From assembly GCA_017591395.1 (NCBI GenBank), contig WEDG01000697.1, forward strand, positions 1 to 64,000: a stretch of 64,000 nt of DNA. The letters are read 5' to 3'. The notes under the pieces are model-generated. The model was given only the letters and a program-made list of their open reading frames with translations. It was not told where the DNA came from and searched no databases. This stretch comes from Schistocephalus solidus. Its lineage: Eukaryota > Platyhelminthes > Cestoda > Diphyllobothriidea > Diphyllobothriidae. Position numbers and translations under genes: made by a program. Positions 36,501-44,900 of the stretch are shown here, piece after piece (positions within the stretch are counted from its first letter, which is position 1; the number at the start of each line of letters is the position of its first letter).

Positions 36501-39500
36501 TTCCACTCCGGACACAGCATATATTAGATCCCAATCGACGCTTGAGAAGAAACTAATTTTTGGCCCAAAAGCCGCCTTTCCTTTTCCTGCTGACACTTCC
36601 TCCTCGTGCAACGTCGCCTCAAAGTTTTGCACTGCCTGGCGTGGCTAATCTGCCGTTTTGTGTCAACTCTACTCCATCTCAAGCCCACCATTAGTCCTGT
36701 TACTCTTCGCAAGGTCGTTGAAAATTTAAAAGCGATAGCAGAAAAATCACGAAATCTTCATACCCAGTAAGACGGAGTGTAACTGCAAGCAAACATGGTG
36801 TGTTATCGATACACTTTATTCTGTCGCACCGTTTCTTAAGAAGGGGACTTGAATTTAATTTGTCTGCTATTTAAGATTCACCCTTGAACCCACTATCACA
36901 TAGACCGACAGTTGAAGGTAGCGAACGAAGGTGGAAGTGCATTAACTGTAGGACGCAGTTAAAGTCAATTTAAGTAGCAGTTACCGCATTCATCAGGTCT
37001 CCGCATTTCGTGCGATCCTGACTGGATCGTCCGCCGTTGAGACCCCCTATGGTTACGATTTTTTCACCAGTTGGTTAGGCGTCGGTTAGGCCTACCAGTA
37101 CACTCACCGAAAACGGTCTTTACTCGTTCGCTCTTCGCATGACTGATTACTTTGCCGAAGAAAAGTATTACCAATATATAAAGCGCGAGAGATGTGATAT
37201 GGTGCCTGTTAAACTGTGCTTGAAGACCTTGATTCTGAAGTCGCGGCACACTCGATGGGACCTGGCCACCCCTCCTTCGGTCGAGCTTTTTTTGGCTAGC
37301 TGGCTCGTAGTTCATCGATAAGTGCAATGGCTTCTAGCGTTCCTGTTCAGAATAACTCACGCGAGCAGCGCACGGTAGGTAGGGCAGGAAGGTAAACTCC
37401 GAACACTAAACCAGTTTGCGAATTTTTTCAAATGGGATTCGAAATGAGGGAAGAATTAAAGATTTAAAAGCTGGTATCGCGCCCAGGTACCGGGAAGAGG
37501 ATACCTACCTGGGAAGAAGGTCGAAGTATTCAGGCACGGGAGATGGTCTTTGTCGGAATAAACACCGACTGAGAACTAGAACACCGTTCCTGGACGCAAC
37601 CATGTTGAGAAATGTGCCAAACCTTCCTTGAGAAGTTGGAGATCAGTCTCATTTTTAATAGTATCAGCATTTTAAATGCATAAGAAGTCGTTAGGCTTTC
37701 GTTTATGAACGTTCACCTATCTTCAATTCATCCCATTCTGTCTTGGAGCACATTTTCGAGCCCCGCCAGCAGCCGCACAGCGGCTAGTTGTAGTAGAGAC
37801 AGATTAACAATGACAACAAAGACTATGGAGACTGAAATAACTAGTTCTGGCTCATTAGCCCTCATCAGCCTGTCATACCCAAACCCAGGTGGCTAATGGT
37901 TAGTGTTGGACTTCTGATCAACAGGTCGCTCGTTCGAACCTCGTGTGGGGCACCACCTGGGGTTGGATATGACTAGTTGATGGCGGTTAATGCGCCAGAA
38001 ATGGCCATTGCAGTCTCTCTGGTCTTTGTCGGCATTGTTAATCAGTCGTTTGGCTTTTTGGGATCATCGATGTGGAGCGAAGTGTTTGTGAGGAGGGAAG
38101 GCTAAAATGAAACCTTGAAGCACTCCACAGTTATTAAGAACAATTCCGACTGCCAGACAGGGCAACCTCAGTATACAAAGAGCTATAGTCTGTAAGCCAG
38201 TCTTCTTAAGGAGAAGCAGACTTGGAACCGTATTGAAGACAGAACTCGCAATGAGATGCACATGCATGCGCATGTCAACTGTTGTCGGGACCTCTTAGAG
38301 CTAAGTGGACCACGAGAGCGGCGGCGTCGTCCAAGGTACTGTGTCTGGCTTTATATGCAAATTATAGGGAATTATAGTGTCTAGGCGTGTGCGACGATCA
38401 GGTCTCATAGGCAGATGGACGGCGTATAAATTATGCCGAGGCCAGGTAATGGTTGAGTTTGTGCAGGACCCTTTGGTATGCAAAGAATTGAGTTTCTTAT
38501 GTGTATAGCCTCTGTCGCCGCAATGGCTTTCTGTGGAATTGGTACTTTGGCATACTCCAAGGGCCCTGCTGTGGTCTACTTGCTGCTCTAGGTGTTCTAA
38601 GCTGGAACTGGAATAAAACTCGATTTCCAAACGCATCACTACCACATCGATGTCATGTCTAGTATTGGTTTGGTTGAAATAACTTTTTTCTGAATCTTTG
38701 AACGCAGTATGCTTTTGTCTAAGGACACGCTTTCTATCAGCAACCCTTCAGAATCCAGCAGTTGTTTTACAGATTCCTTCGTAATATCTGTTCGATTTTT
38801 TTTATTTGCTGACCGTATTATGATTTCCTATCTTTGTGTTGTCTGTTTGGATTGATTCGATTTTTGAATGTATACACCTTTCCCGGCTCCGGTGGTCATG
38901 TCATTTTTTTAATGAAGACGTCTTTGTCTTTTGCCAGTTCCTCGAGTGTGCTTGCATGAATAGGTTTGGGGGAGACCCTCTTTAACTATGTTTCACTATT
39001 AATAGCAATCGTCGACCGTAGTTGAGGTGCCGTTAGACTTCTGTGTAACTGGTCTTAAAATCACGGTTCGCAAACTGCATTTCTGGATCTAGACGACTAG
39101 CCTTCTGTTGTGAAATACAGAACTTTGAACCTAACGATAGGGCTTCTTAAATTGGTGTTTGATCTAACTAAAATTTTAAAACGGTCGTCTATTTAGCGTT
39201 TTTGGTGACCAGGAAATACGTGAGATGTTGGTTCTCAATGAGTAATTTGCATTTTTATGTTCTGATACAGGGTGTTGACACCGATATTTCTGGAGTTGCC
39301 CTATCTTTGTTCGAAAGGTTTCTAATTCATTCTATCTTTCTCTAGCTAGAGTAAATACTGATTACGGTTTCTGCCTTAGAGCCTTCCCTGAGTAGCTATC
39401 TATCAACTGTTAACAAGTTTACGTGCAAGTCACCGACGCGTCCCTGGAATAGCGTGCGTTGGTCGAACCAGTTTCATGGAGCGTTTTGGAAGAGAAAAAT

Positions 39501-41450
39501 TGGTTCACTCCCGGACATATTGCTTTCTTGACAGCTTAAATCCGGGATTTTGATTTCGCACAGGCAGCAGACTTTCACAGCATCTTACTGAATTGTGTCC
39601 GGTCAAATTTTGTGCATGAGGCTTTAGAAATGTCTGCGTATTCCAGCATGCTTGCATCACTGGACCTGATTAGTGGAGCCCGTTGGTTGTCATGGGTTGC
39701 CCAGCCTGAATCGCTCGAACCTTTCCTGGAGTGTTGTCCAATTTTAAGCGCAAGCGAGTACGCAGACAGTTGTTTACTTTGCTTGATCGAGCGCTTTGGC
39801 TAATACACAGTTCGGCCGTCGATTTCCATGCTGTCCATCGTGTGCCCCACAGCTGGAGTGGGTACAGGCACGGTGACTTGCACAGGGTCTGTAACACTCT
39901 CCTCCCTCACTTTCCTGCGACGGTCAGAGTTGAGAAGACCGGAGGCGAGGTCTGGCCCGGTGCTAGCCTGTCCCTATGCATGCCACTGCCCCCCCTCCTC
40001 TCCCGTGTATGACATTTGTTATGGGTGTGCATCGCCAATAACGCTTCTTGCCGCGCCCTGATTTGGCCCCCGTGTTGGTCCGCCCTACCTACCACCTGTC
40101 CTATTGGAGGCCCCATCGAAGTAACTACTTAACACGGGCAGTCCTGGCTATTCGCGAGCTGTCAGTGGTGGTAGGATCACCTGACTACTTTTGTGGCCTT
40201 TCCTGTGTCTGCCACTCGCTAGCTTCACCGAAACGATTGCAACGCTGATGAAGCCCGCCTGTCAGTTTACTCGAAACCTGCTCCGCACGTCCACAGATGG
40301 CGGATCCTGAAATGCCCTTAAACGAGGACTATCTGCAAAGCAATCATGCTCTCGACTCTGACAAATAAGCAGTGGTGTTACTCGGCGGGCCGGGCAACGA
40401 TACCCAAACTTGGCTGCTGTTTGAAGGTCAGGAGCCATAGTGGGGTATTGTGACATGACAATCGTTGCCCACCATCCATTAAAACTTAACTTGTGGGTAT
40501 ATTAAAAGAGCGCCGCAGTCTCCACAGACAGAGAAATCCGAAATTTTTCGTTTAACTTAACTTTCGCGTAATGAGTATGGTGCTCTACATTATCCTTTGG
40601 GATTCTGTGATATTGCTACTCATTTATCCTCTCCCCCCCTCCCCTATCGCGCCTAGAACTCCGGCGGCACCTTGCATGGGAGAGCGGTGTCTGGGGCAAT
40701 CTCATGGGCGCTGGTATGCCTAACTCCGTTTTTGGCAGTGGTAGCCGACTGACCGACAGTCCGGAGCGTGGACTTGGTTTTGATGATGCCAGCATTTCTA
40801 CCACAACTACTGCGACAACCCTCGGTTCCGCACCTAATCCCCTGGGCGGAGATCGCCGTTGGGCTCCTGATGGTGGTGGTGGCGGTGGTGGTGCTGTCGG
40901 TGCCTTTGACTGGACGCTCAACGGTCCAGACAACCTGTCTGCCGTGGCACCAGGTGGCAGTCGTTCTGGCCGCAGTACTCCCAACTGCTGGCTTCTCATT
41001 TCCGACCTCTCACCACACATCAGTCTGGACACTCTAAAGCTGGCCATTTCACAAACCCTCTCGTCCACGTCTGCGTCCAGCGACACCCAGACTTCCACCA
41101 CAGTTGCGTCATCCGCTGCCGGCGGTGGCGGTGGTTCTCTCAATCCGGACTTTGAACTGCATCCCAACCTTGCTTCGCGTTACGTCCTCCTCGGTTTGGC
41201 TGGTAGCCAGGAGGCGAGCGCGGTGGCAAACATAATCACCAACAACGTCATAAACAGCGGTATCAAGCTGGGTTCTGCAGACCTCATAACTCGTGCAGAG
41301 GCCATGGGGAAGCTCCAGGAAATTAAGGTAAAGCCCCATGTTGTGTTTCTTTACTTACCTGCTCTTTTGCAAACTTTTAATTTTGTGTACTAGGCACAAG
41401 TTGATGTGATTGGCTTCGCAGAACAGACCACCTCCAACCTCCGCCACTAA
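18508..41450 (+). CDS. GW182: GW182/TNRC6 family miRNA-silencing scaffold, nine coding exons
   Basis: Predicted join: 18508-18574, 18651-18877, 19156-19495, 19862-20809, 23294-23848, 26395-26747, 35815-36235, 40657-41327, 41394-41450; 1,212 residues, with GT/AG at every intron and matching phases. GW182 proteins bind Argonaute through Trp motifs and recruit PABP and deadenylases to repress miRNA targets in cytoplasmic P bodies. Residues 1-670 hold many G/S-W motifs (PWGV, VWSN, SWGS, CWGQ, PWDV, SWPD, GWPT, GPWN). A UBA-like helix bundle with VVRHLFNLGFTEEAKSLL lies at about 679-725, a Gln-rich coiled coil at about 810-900, more W motifs (VWGN, FDWT) at 980-1060 and an RRM at about 1080-1205 starting CWLLISDLSPH. 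After the RRM only a few residues follow, so the long Trp-rich C-terminus of vertebrate TNRC6 is absent. Drosophila Gawky is about 1,380 residues. Extra phase-compatible exons in the large introns cannot be excluded. Confidence 0.85.
18651..18877 (+). CDS. GW182: GW182 coding exon 2
   Basis: Acceptor TTGTCTTGCTGTTTAG, donor GTAAGT, phase 0 at its end. Contains SSPWGVNN, EDVWSNL and TLWPTP, three Argonaute-hook-type tryptophans in a Ser/Gly/Asp-rich background. Confidence 0.85.
19156..19495 (+). CDS. GW182: GW182 coding exon 3
   Basis: Acceptor TTTCTTTCCTTGCAG, first codon TGG (Trp). Carries WNAAPAG, STWSSLD and FPSWGSPV. It ends with one base of a Ser codon before donor GTAAGA. Confidence 0.85.
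19862..20809 (+). CDS. GW182: GW182 coding exon 4
   Basis: The largest exon (948 bases). It has CWGQRP and STPWDVS near the front, NVWPSEPPNGTGIWES in the middle, a Gly/Pro/Gln-rich segment (GYPGYLQQQQPQGR) and SNWPISIS at the end. Donor GTAAGT at 20810. An internal GTAAGTGTCC at 20008 is a possible alternative donor, but the frame stays open and W-rich beyond it. Confidence 0.85.
20810..23293 (+). other. GW182 intron 4
   Basis: A 2.5-kb intron with donor GTAAGTCT and acceptor TTCCCTCCTTTAG. Short open frames (for example 21787-22062) show no recognisable domain. I find no transposon that I can name. Confidence 0.7.
23294..23848 (+). CDS. GW182: GW182 coding exon 5 (UBA-like region)
   Basis: Carries GSWPDNV, NRWSSPLSD, SGWPTSD and GPWNHLN, then a Pro/Gln-rich linker. 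It closes with LLRPTVVRHLFNLGFTEEAK and ERLLS, which fits the UBA fold found in the middle of GW182 proteins. Ends phase 1 before donor GTGAGT. Confidence 0.85.
23849..26394 (+). other. GW182 intron 5, AT-rich
   Basis: 2.5-kb intron, visibly more AT-rich than its flanks between about 24,150 and 26,050. I recognise no coding family. Weak inverted similarity (GTTATGGCG at about 24487 against GGGCCATAACTAA at about 25918) could mark an old DNA element but is too short to claim. A perfect 12-base palindrome CCGGTTAACCGG lies at about 26194-26205. Confidence 0.6.
26395..26747 (+). CDS. GW182: GW182 coding exon 6
   Basis: The acceptor GACACCCAG at 26394 was chosen because it alone among nearby AGs keeps phase 1 from exon 5. 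The exon continues the UBA-like region (LAQLTMLVSSVL), then a Ser/Gly-rich linker, and ends in LLILQQREAQIIQSIRQLHG, the start of the Gln-rich coiled coil. Donor is GTTCGT, weaker than consensus. The polypyrimidine tract is also poor, so the left edge is the least certain of the set. Confidence 0.7.
28640..28860 (-). repeat. Diverged copy of the group D LINE tail (tentative)
   Basis: On the minus strand a line like CCTTAGCACCATAATAAATC then TGACCCGATTGAATCTTCGG resembles CCTCGCTATAAACAATCTGA then CGCGCTTGAAACTATCACGG of the group D tail at about 51898-51945. The rest is too diverged to align by eye. Confidence 0.3.
33505..33760 (+). repeat. Hairpin repeat (HR), two tandem copies
   Basis: Two head-to-tail units (about 33520-33625 and 33645-33760) share CACCGTCCCTGCACCACCC / CGCCGTCCCTACACCCTGA, GTGGAGCATATGGTGGACAT and ACGGTCGAAnTGnCGGGTG. 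The second continues with GAGAGAGGGGAATGACAGAC, also seen at the right end of the window. Six further copies are listed separately. Confidence 0.8.
33858..34121 (-). pseudogene. Penelope-like element C-terminal fragment
   Basis: An 87-residue minus-strand frame with GEHLPVWLTKGEIRNMNKTI, SAHVVEFGHREDPNKAF and a tail ILSTSVLC. The pattern REHLP.W...GE....N..I..HL...GH resembles the region after the GIY-YIG motif in flatworm Penelope-like elements. Only this piece is present. Identification is from family resemblance remembered, not searched. Confidence 0.45.
35815..36235 (+). CDS. GW182: GW182 coding exon 7 (Gln-rich coiled coil)
   Basis: Acceptor CCTCCCGCCACAG, opening EIVHKQHQLCKMN, then LLQELKLQDQQIAQQIEAHE and QRLKQVRNQLTAVKMSVQQQ, a long amphipathic Gln-rich helix. 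After it come Pro/Gly-rich residues and RPLVFNPDLAGQMSEL, which could be a weak PABP-binding (PAM2-like) stretch; I would not rely on that. Ends phase 1 before donor GTAAGT. Confidence 0.85.
36262..36440 (+). repeat. Group D tail end plus hairpin repeat
   Basis: Reads CCCGCCTCTGGTCTTCTTGG, GTCTTGACACCGAG, GAGGAGAGAGCGTGGTAG and then CAAGTCACCGTCC...GCAGCATATGGTGGATAT, ACGACGGCCAAACTGTC. The same order occurs at 52160-52325 and 63770-63960. It begins about 26 bases downstream of the exon 7 donor. Confidence 0.7.
37885..37965 (+). repeat. tRNA-derived SINE head
   Basis: Contains an A box (GTGGCTAATGGTTAGTG) and an excellent B box (CGTTCGAACCTCG) with tRNA-like spacing and a GGTG/CACC acceptor-like pairing (CAGGTGG with CCACCTG). 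The anticodon loop appears enlarged (TGTTG-10 bases-CAACA), so it is a SINE or pseudogene, not a working tRNA. Confidence 0.6.
38060..38650 (-). pseudogene. L2/Rex-like LINE reverse transcriptase relic
   Basis: On the minus strand, in broken frames: FAYKARHSTLDDAAALVVHL (compare the FAYR..RST.DA pattern), FSSVFNTVPSLLLLKKTGLQ (compare DFSSAFNTI.P..L), and NCGVLQGFIL (compare TGVPQGCVLSP). These three blocks in the right order identify a non-LTR RT of a different clade from groups A-D. It is old, with several frameshifts, and lies inside intron 7 antisense to the gene. Confidence 0.55.
39812..39965 (-). repeat. Hairpin repeat plus tail end, minus orientation
   Basis: Reads CCGTCGATTTCCATGCTGTC, CATCGTGTGCCCCACAG and CACGGTGACTTGCAC, the reverse of the repeat at 52240-52325. 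It is followed by GAGTTGAGAAGACCGGAGGC, the reverse of the tail end with the GATCTTCTTGACTC word. Confidence 0.65.
40657..41327 (+). CDS. GW182: GW182 coding exon 8 (RRM)
   Basis: Starts after CGCGCCTAG with two bases completing a Glu codon, giving ELRRHLAWESGVWGNLMG (two tryptophans), a Gly-rich linker with FDWTLNG, and the RRM-type sequence CWLLISDLSPHISLDTLKLA, RYVLLGLAGSQEASAVANII and EAMGKLQEIK. This matches the degenerate, RNA-binding-deficient RRM at the C-terminus of GW182 proteins. A Ser/Thr/Gly-rich insert (about 35 residues) lengthens the loop after helix 1. Confidence 0.85.
41394..41450 (+). CDS. GW182: GW182 coding exon 9 and stop
   Basis: After a 66-base intron (GTAAAG...GTGTACTAG), 18 codons AQVDVIGFAEQTTSNLRH and TAA. 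AQVDVIGFA supplies the last RRM beta strand (compare ILAEFAS in vertebrates), which supports the exon. The protein ends soon after. Confidence 0.75.
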   Translation, partial: AQVDVIGFAEQTTSNLRH

Positions 41451-42887
41451 GTGACATTCGTATGCAAGGCCACAAAGTACACAAGAATCATGGCTTGAAC
41501 CAACAATTAAGGATCACCTGAAGACCACGTGCGTTGTGTGCTCGCGAGTAACAATTTGCTATCCAATCTCTAGGGTTTGAGCTGTGTTGAGCTGGCTTTT
41601 TACTTGACCCCTTCGTCGCCTCCAGGTGGACAGTGGTGTCGGATCAAGAACAGCAACAGCGAACTGAGGGGGGGGAGCGTGCAGCGAAAACGTGTCCCAA
41701 ATACTTTAGTCCATTTTTTGTCCATCACCTGACGTATCTACGCTATGTTATTGCAACGAGTGCGGACTGTCTAGCCTCTGACGAGGTCGGTGTTTTTCAC
41801 TTGATTCATGGTTCTCAGACAACCGCACTCAAACCTCTAGTTTTCCCTCATCTTGCCGAGGACAACCCAGTTTCACTACCGCACAGAATAAATGGCCAGA
41901 TGACGGTACTTTGGCCTCCCCAGCGTTTATGAACGGACTGGCTACTATAGTGACCTCGTTCACTCTCCACGCTACGTTCTGGTCATCATATCTGGGGACT
42001 GACAGGCTGCTATCACTGGCGTAGTTGAGTTTACTCAACTAGTGTCTAGTTGTTACGTTCGACACCGTCGAAACCACGTTTATGGCTTCCAGGAATTTGT
42101 TCACTGGTGTAGTAAAATATTTGGGCGAGAGAATGCAACTTTGTTGAACGCTCAGCGGAATATAGAACGACTTGGAAATTGCTAGAAGCCAGAATTGTTC
42201 AGTACAATGCAAATAACAGGTCGTGATGGCAGCGCCAGTTTTTACAAGCGTACTGTCTGACTTCGTTACTCTCCACAGGGACTCATCATGGACGGGAAAA
42301 GTCAGCACAACAGACGGCCTTCATATGCTGATAGTCATGGCAAAGTTCATGGGGGTGCTGCTGTCGGGTCCGGCTAGGAACCCAGCCTGCTTGGCACTCG
42401 TCTTCAACTCACACGAACTGGGAAACCGTTTAAGTGTGACATCCTCAGTATTTATGGGCCTTATCCCGTGTAATTCTTGTGTCTGTCTCCATTCATGGAG
42501 GTGGGCACACAATAATGACTGAGCCCCAGTAATCAGGGACGATAGGAACTTCCTATGCTTGCACTCAGGACGTCAGGGGGTTTTACACTCGAAAACAATG
42601 CACAAATTTCGAGCAGACGCGCTGTGAAGTTTGGGACTTTCGCAACGTCAATGTTTAACTCTTTTAAAAAAGTTTCGAAAGTTGAGGATGGGAATATCCA
42701 TCGTTGAAGTATGATCTTCTTCTTAAATGAAATTACCTAGGCCTGTTACTGATGCCACCCTGTCCGCACAATCTTTTCCATTTGATCATCAAGTTTTCAT
42801 ACCGTTCCTTTACATTATTTATACTAACTTTATGCCCCATCCAATTTTACGTTCCCTATTTCGTTTGCATAGAAATTAGCATCTCAG
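41451..42887 (+). other. Probable 3' untranslated region, first part
   Basis: Directly after the GW182 stop. No coding gene is recognised. An AATAAA at about 41887 could serve as a polyadenylation signal for a 3' UTR of about 0.45 kb. Confidence 0.4.
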
Positions 42888-42950
42888 GTCACCGAGGATC
42901 AGTCTTCAAGTCCCCCCATGGATGCTGTCGAGCGCCGCCGCCGTTGCTGA
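42888..42950 (+). other. Candidate alternative last exon of GW182
   Basis: After a pyrimidine-rich stretch ending ATCTCAG at 42887, a phase-0 frame reads VTEDQSSSPPMDAVERRRRC and stops at 42950. Exon 8 ends in phase 0, so skipping exon 9 and joining here would keep frame. This is speculative: no homology supports the 20 residues and the RRM would lose its last strand. Confidence 0.15.
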
Positions 42951-44900
42951 TACTAATACTCGGTTTTTACCATTGGGAAACCGAACTAAACAAATTGCCG
43001 ACTGAAACCTCTGGTTCCTCTCACATCGCTTTGTGCACCTTATCGAGACGACTACTCTCTCCGCCCGCCCTCCGGCTATCAACCTATCTGCAACATGTGA
43101 TCGCACTTTTGTGAAATCCGCACCCTGTCCCACCTTTGTCCCTCTTTTGTGATCTTCATCTTTGGGATCAACGAACGCATAAGTCCACACAACACACACA
43201 CACACTCCGGCCGGAGGTTGCTGGAGGGCTCACGTCGCCCTCCTTTTCAATACAATCTCCTGCTAGCTTAACCGACCTCGTACATTGCAGTTGTGCGTGT
43301 GTTTGTTTGGACTGACACTTTCGCCCCCACACGTAATCTTTTCTGCAGGGACTTCTCTCATCTTTTTCTTCCTTTTCCCGGACCTGTCGCGCGCGCGTGC
43401 GCGCACACATTCCCGACGACCGTATACGTGTACTTCGCCCAATCTCACACATCCAAGGTGCAATCTCTTCCCTCGCCCACCACCAACCCCCGTCGATCAA
43501 CCATGTAGATTATCAGCAATATCGCATTTCTTTTGAGCACACATGCTCCACTGCGCCCCATGCGCTTTCTCACAAACGAACACGTTGGTGTTCTCTCTCT
43601 GACTCTACGACGTACTGCCTCCTTTCTATGCGGGTTTCCGTGGATGGGTATTGTGTATTGATCCAGTGTCCACACACACACACATTCGTGCCGCTGCAGC
43701 CCTTATTTCCGCGTTGCCAATTTTGTTGTCCGATTCACTTCGCGATAACTACAGCACCACAGAAGAACTGCCTGCTCTGAATTCGTTCCGCCCTTCTCTA
43801 ATGCTACTACAGTTGATGCTCCTTCCTTTTACACCGCCCTTATATGCCTATAAATATAACAACACCAGTAAATTATCACAAAGGGAGCAGTGAATTCTTA
43901 GTCATTTATAGTGTATGCACTTTTTCCAAGTCTCCTATATGTACATCTACGTGGTTATATCTCTTTCTCTTTATTGCTTGCTCATATATCTCTATCTTGC
44001 CGGTTACCGTCAATGCTAGTGTTCTCTTTTGGGTTTTTCCTCCCTCAACTCTACCCATCGCCTTAAAATTGGTTCCCCTCGTCGTCGTCCCTTTTGCTAG
44101 GCCCGAGTTTTACCACTTTGTTCACACACCCAGTTGATCATGTCCTTCGATCCTGTTTTTGTTGTAATTCACCGATCAGTGCGTGCCGTGTGCATTGTGA
44201 CCTCCGTCCCAGTCCTCCGCACTGCGTGTGTGTGTATGAGCGAGCGGAATGTGCTTCCTATGAACCCTCCGTGTCCTGAGCGCCGCGTACTACGCACACA
44301 CTCGGTCCCACCGAAGGGAGGGGGGCCGATGACACCTTAAATTCGAACCCGTCCAGGCCTTAGAAAACACCGGAAGCGGCATCGGTGTCCTCTTAACCAA
44401 CAGACCAACCAGTAAAATCTTACCGACTAAAGAAAGGCATTTACAATCACGCATTTTGCCTTTTCTCCTTGGGGGTTCATACGTGTGTGTGCGTGCATGC
44501 CTGGAACATGCTTCGCGCTGCCTCTCTTCCCCCCGCCACCCTTTCAAACAATGCTCTCCTGAAGCTTGCATATGAGGTATATTTGGCAGTAGTAACCCCC
44601 CTGCGCACACTGTCAACCCCCCTCCCCTCCCCCCACGCAGCCTTCTCCTTTTACGTGCATGTAAATCCTTACCTCGCATACCCATTATGAGCCGGACTGT
44701 GAGTAAGTAATCCTGGCTGGTCCTTCTCCTGACGCCGTCGCCGCTGCTCCGGGTTTATCCTGCCGCTTCTCTCTCTCTCCCTACCCTTCTTTCTTCATCT
44801 CCGTTGAATTTGAGCCAAAAAGATAGATTCTCAATTTTCCACTTTCATGTGTTCGTCTAGTATTTTGTATTATAGAGTCGTATCCCTGTTTATTGTTGAT
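42951..44900 (+). other. Pyrimidine-rich non-coding block with dinucleotide repeats
   Basis: The + strand is strikingly rich in C and T, with (CA)n at about 43187-43203 and 43671-43683, a CG/CA alternating run near 43388-43408, CT runs near 44768-44785 and C-rich stretches near 44620-44640. The many short open frames on both strands overlap and show no domains. It may be an extended 3' UTR of the upstream gene or an independent non-coding transcript. I cannot decide. Confidence 0.4.

Larger units (their letters stand above)
36236..40656 (+). other. GW182 intron 7 (4.4 kb)
   Basis: Starts GTAAGTTAATT and ends CCTATCGCGCCTAG. Contains a group D tail plus hairpin repeat within 30 bases of the donor, a tRNA-like SINE, an L2/Rex-like RT relic and another hairpin repeat. 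Sequence 36450-37700 and 38700-39800 holds nothing recognised. Confidence 0.65.

Noticed and set aside
40245..40277. CTGATGA ... CGAAAC, the two core boxes of a hammerhead ribozyme
   Set aside because: The 21 bases between the boxes cannot form stem II (A-C and C-C mismatches at the closing positions), and I see no stem I/III partners.
43285..44690. Many overlapping frames of 60-130 codons on both strands
   Set aside because: They arise from stop-poor C/T-rich sequence, overlap each other on both strands and show no domain or splice logic.
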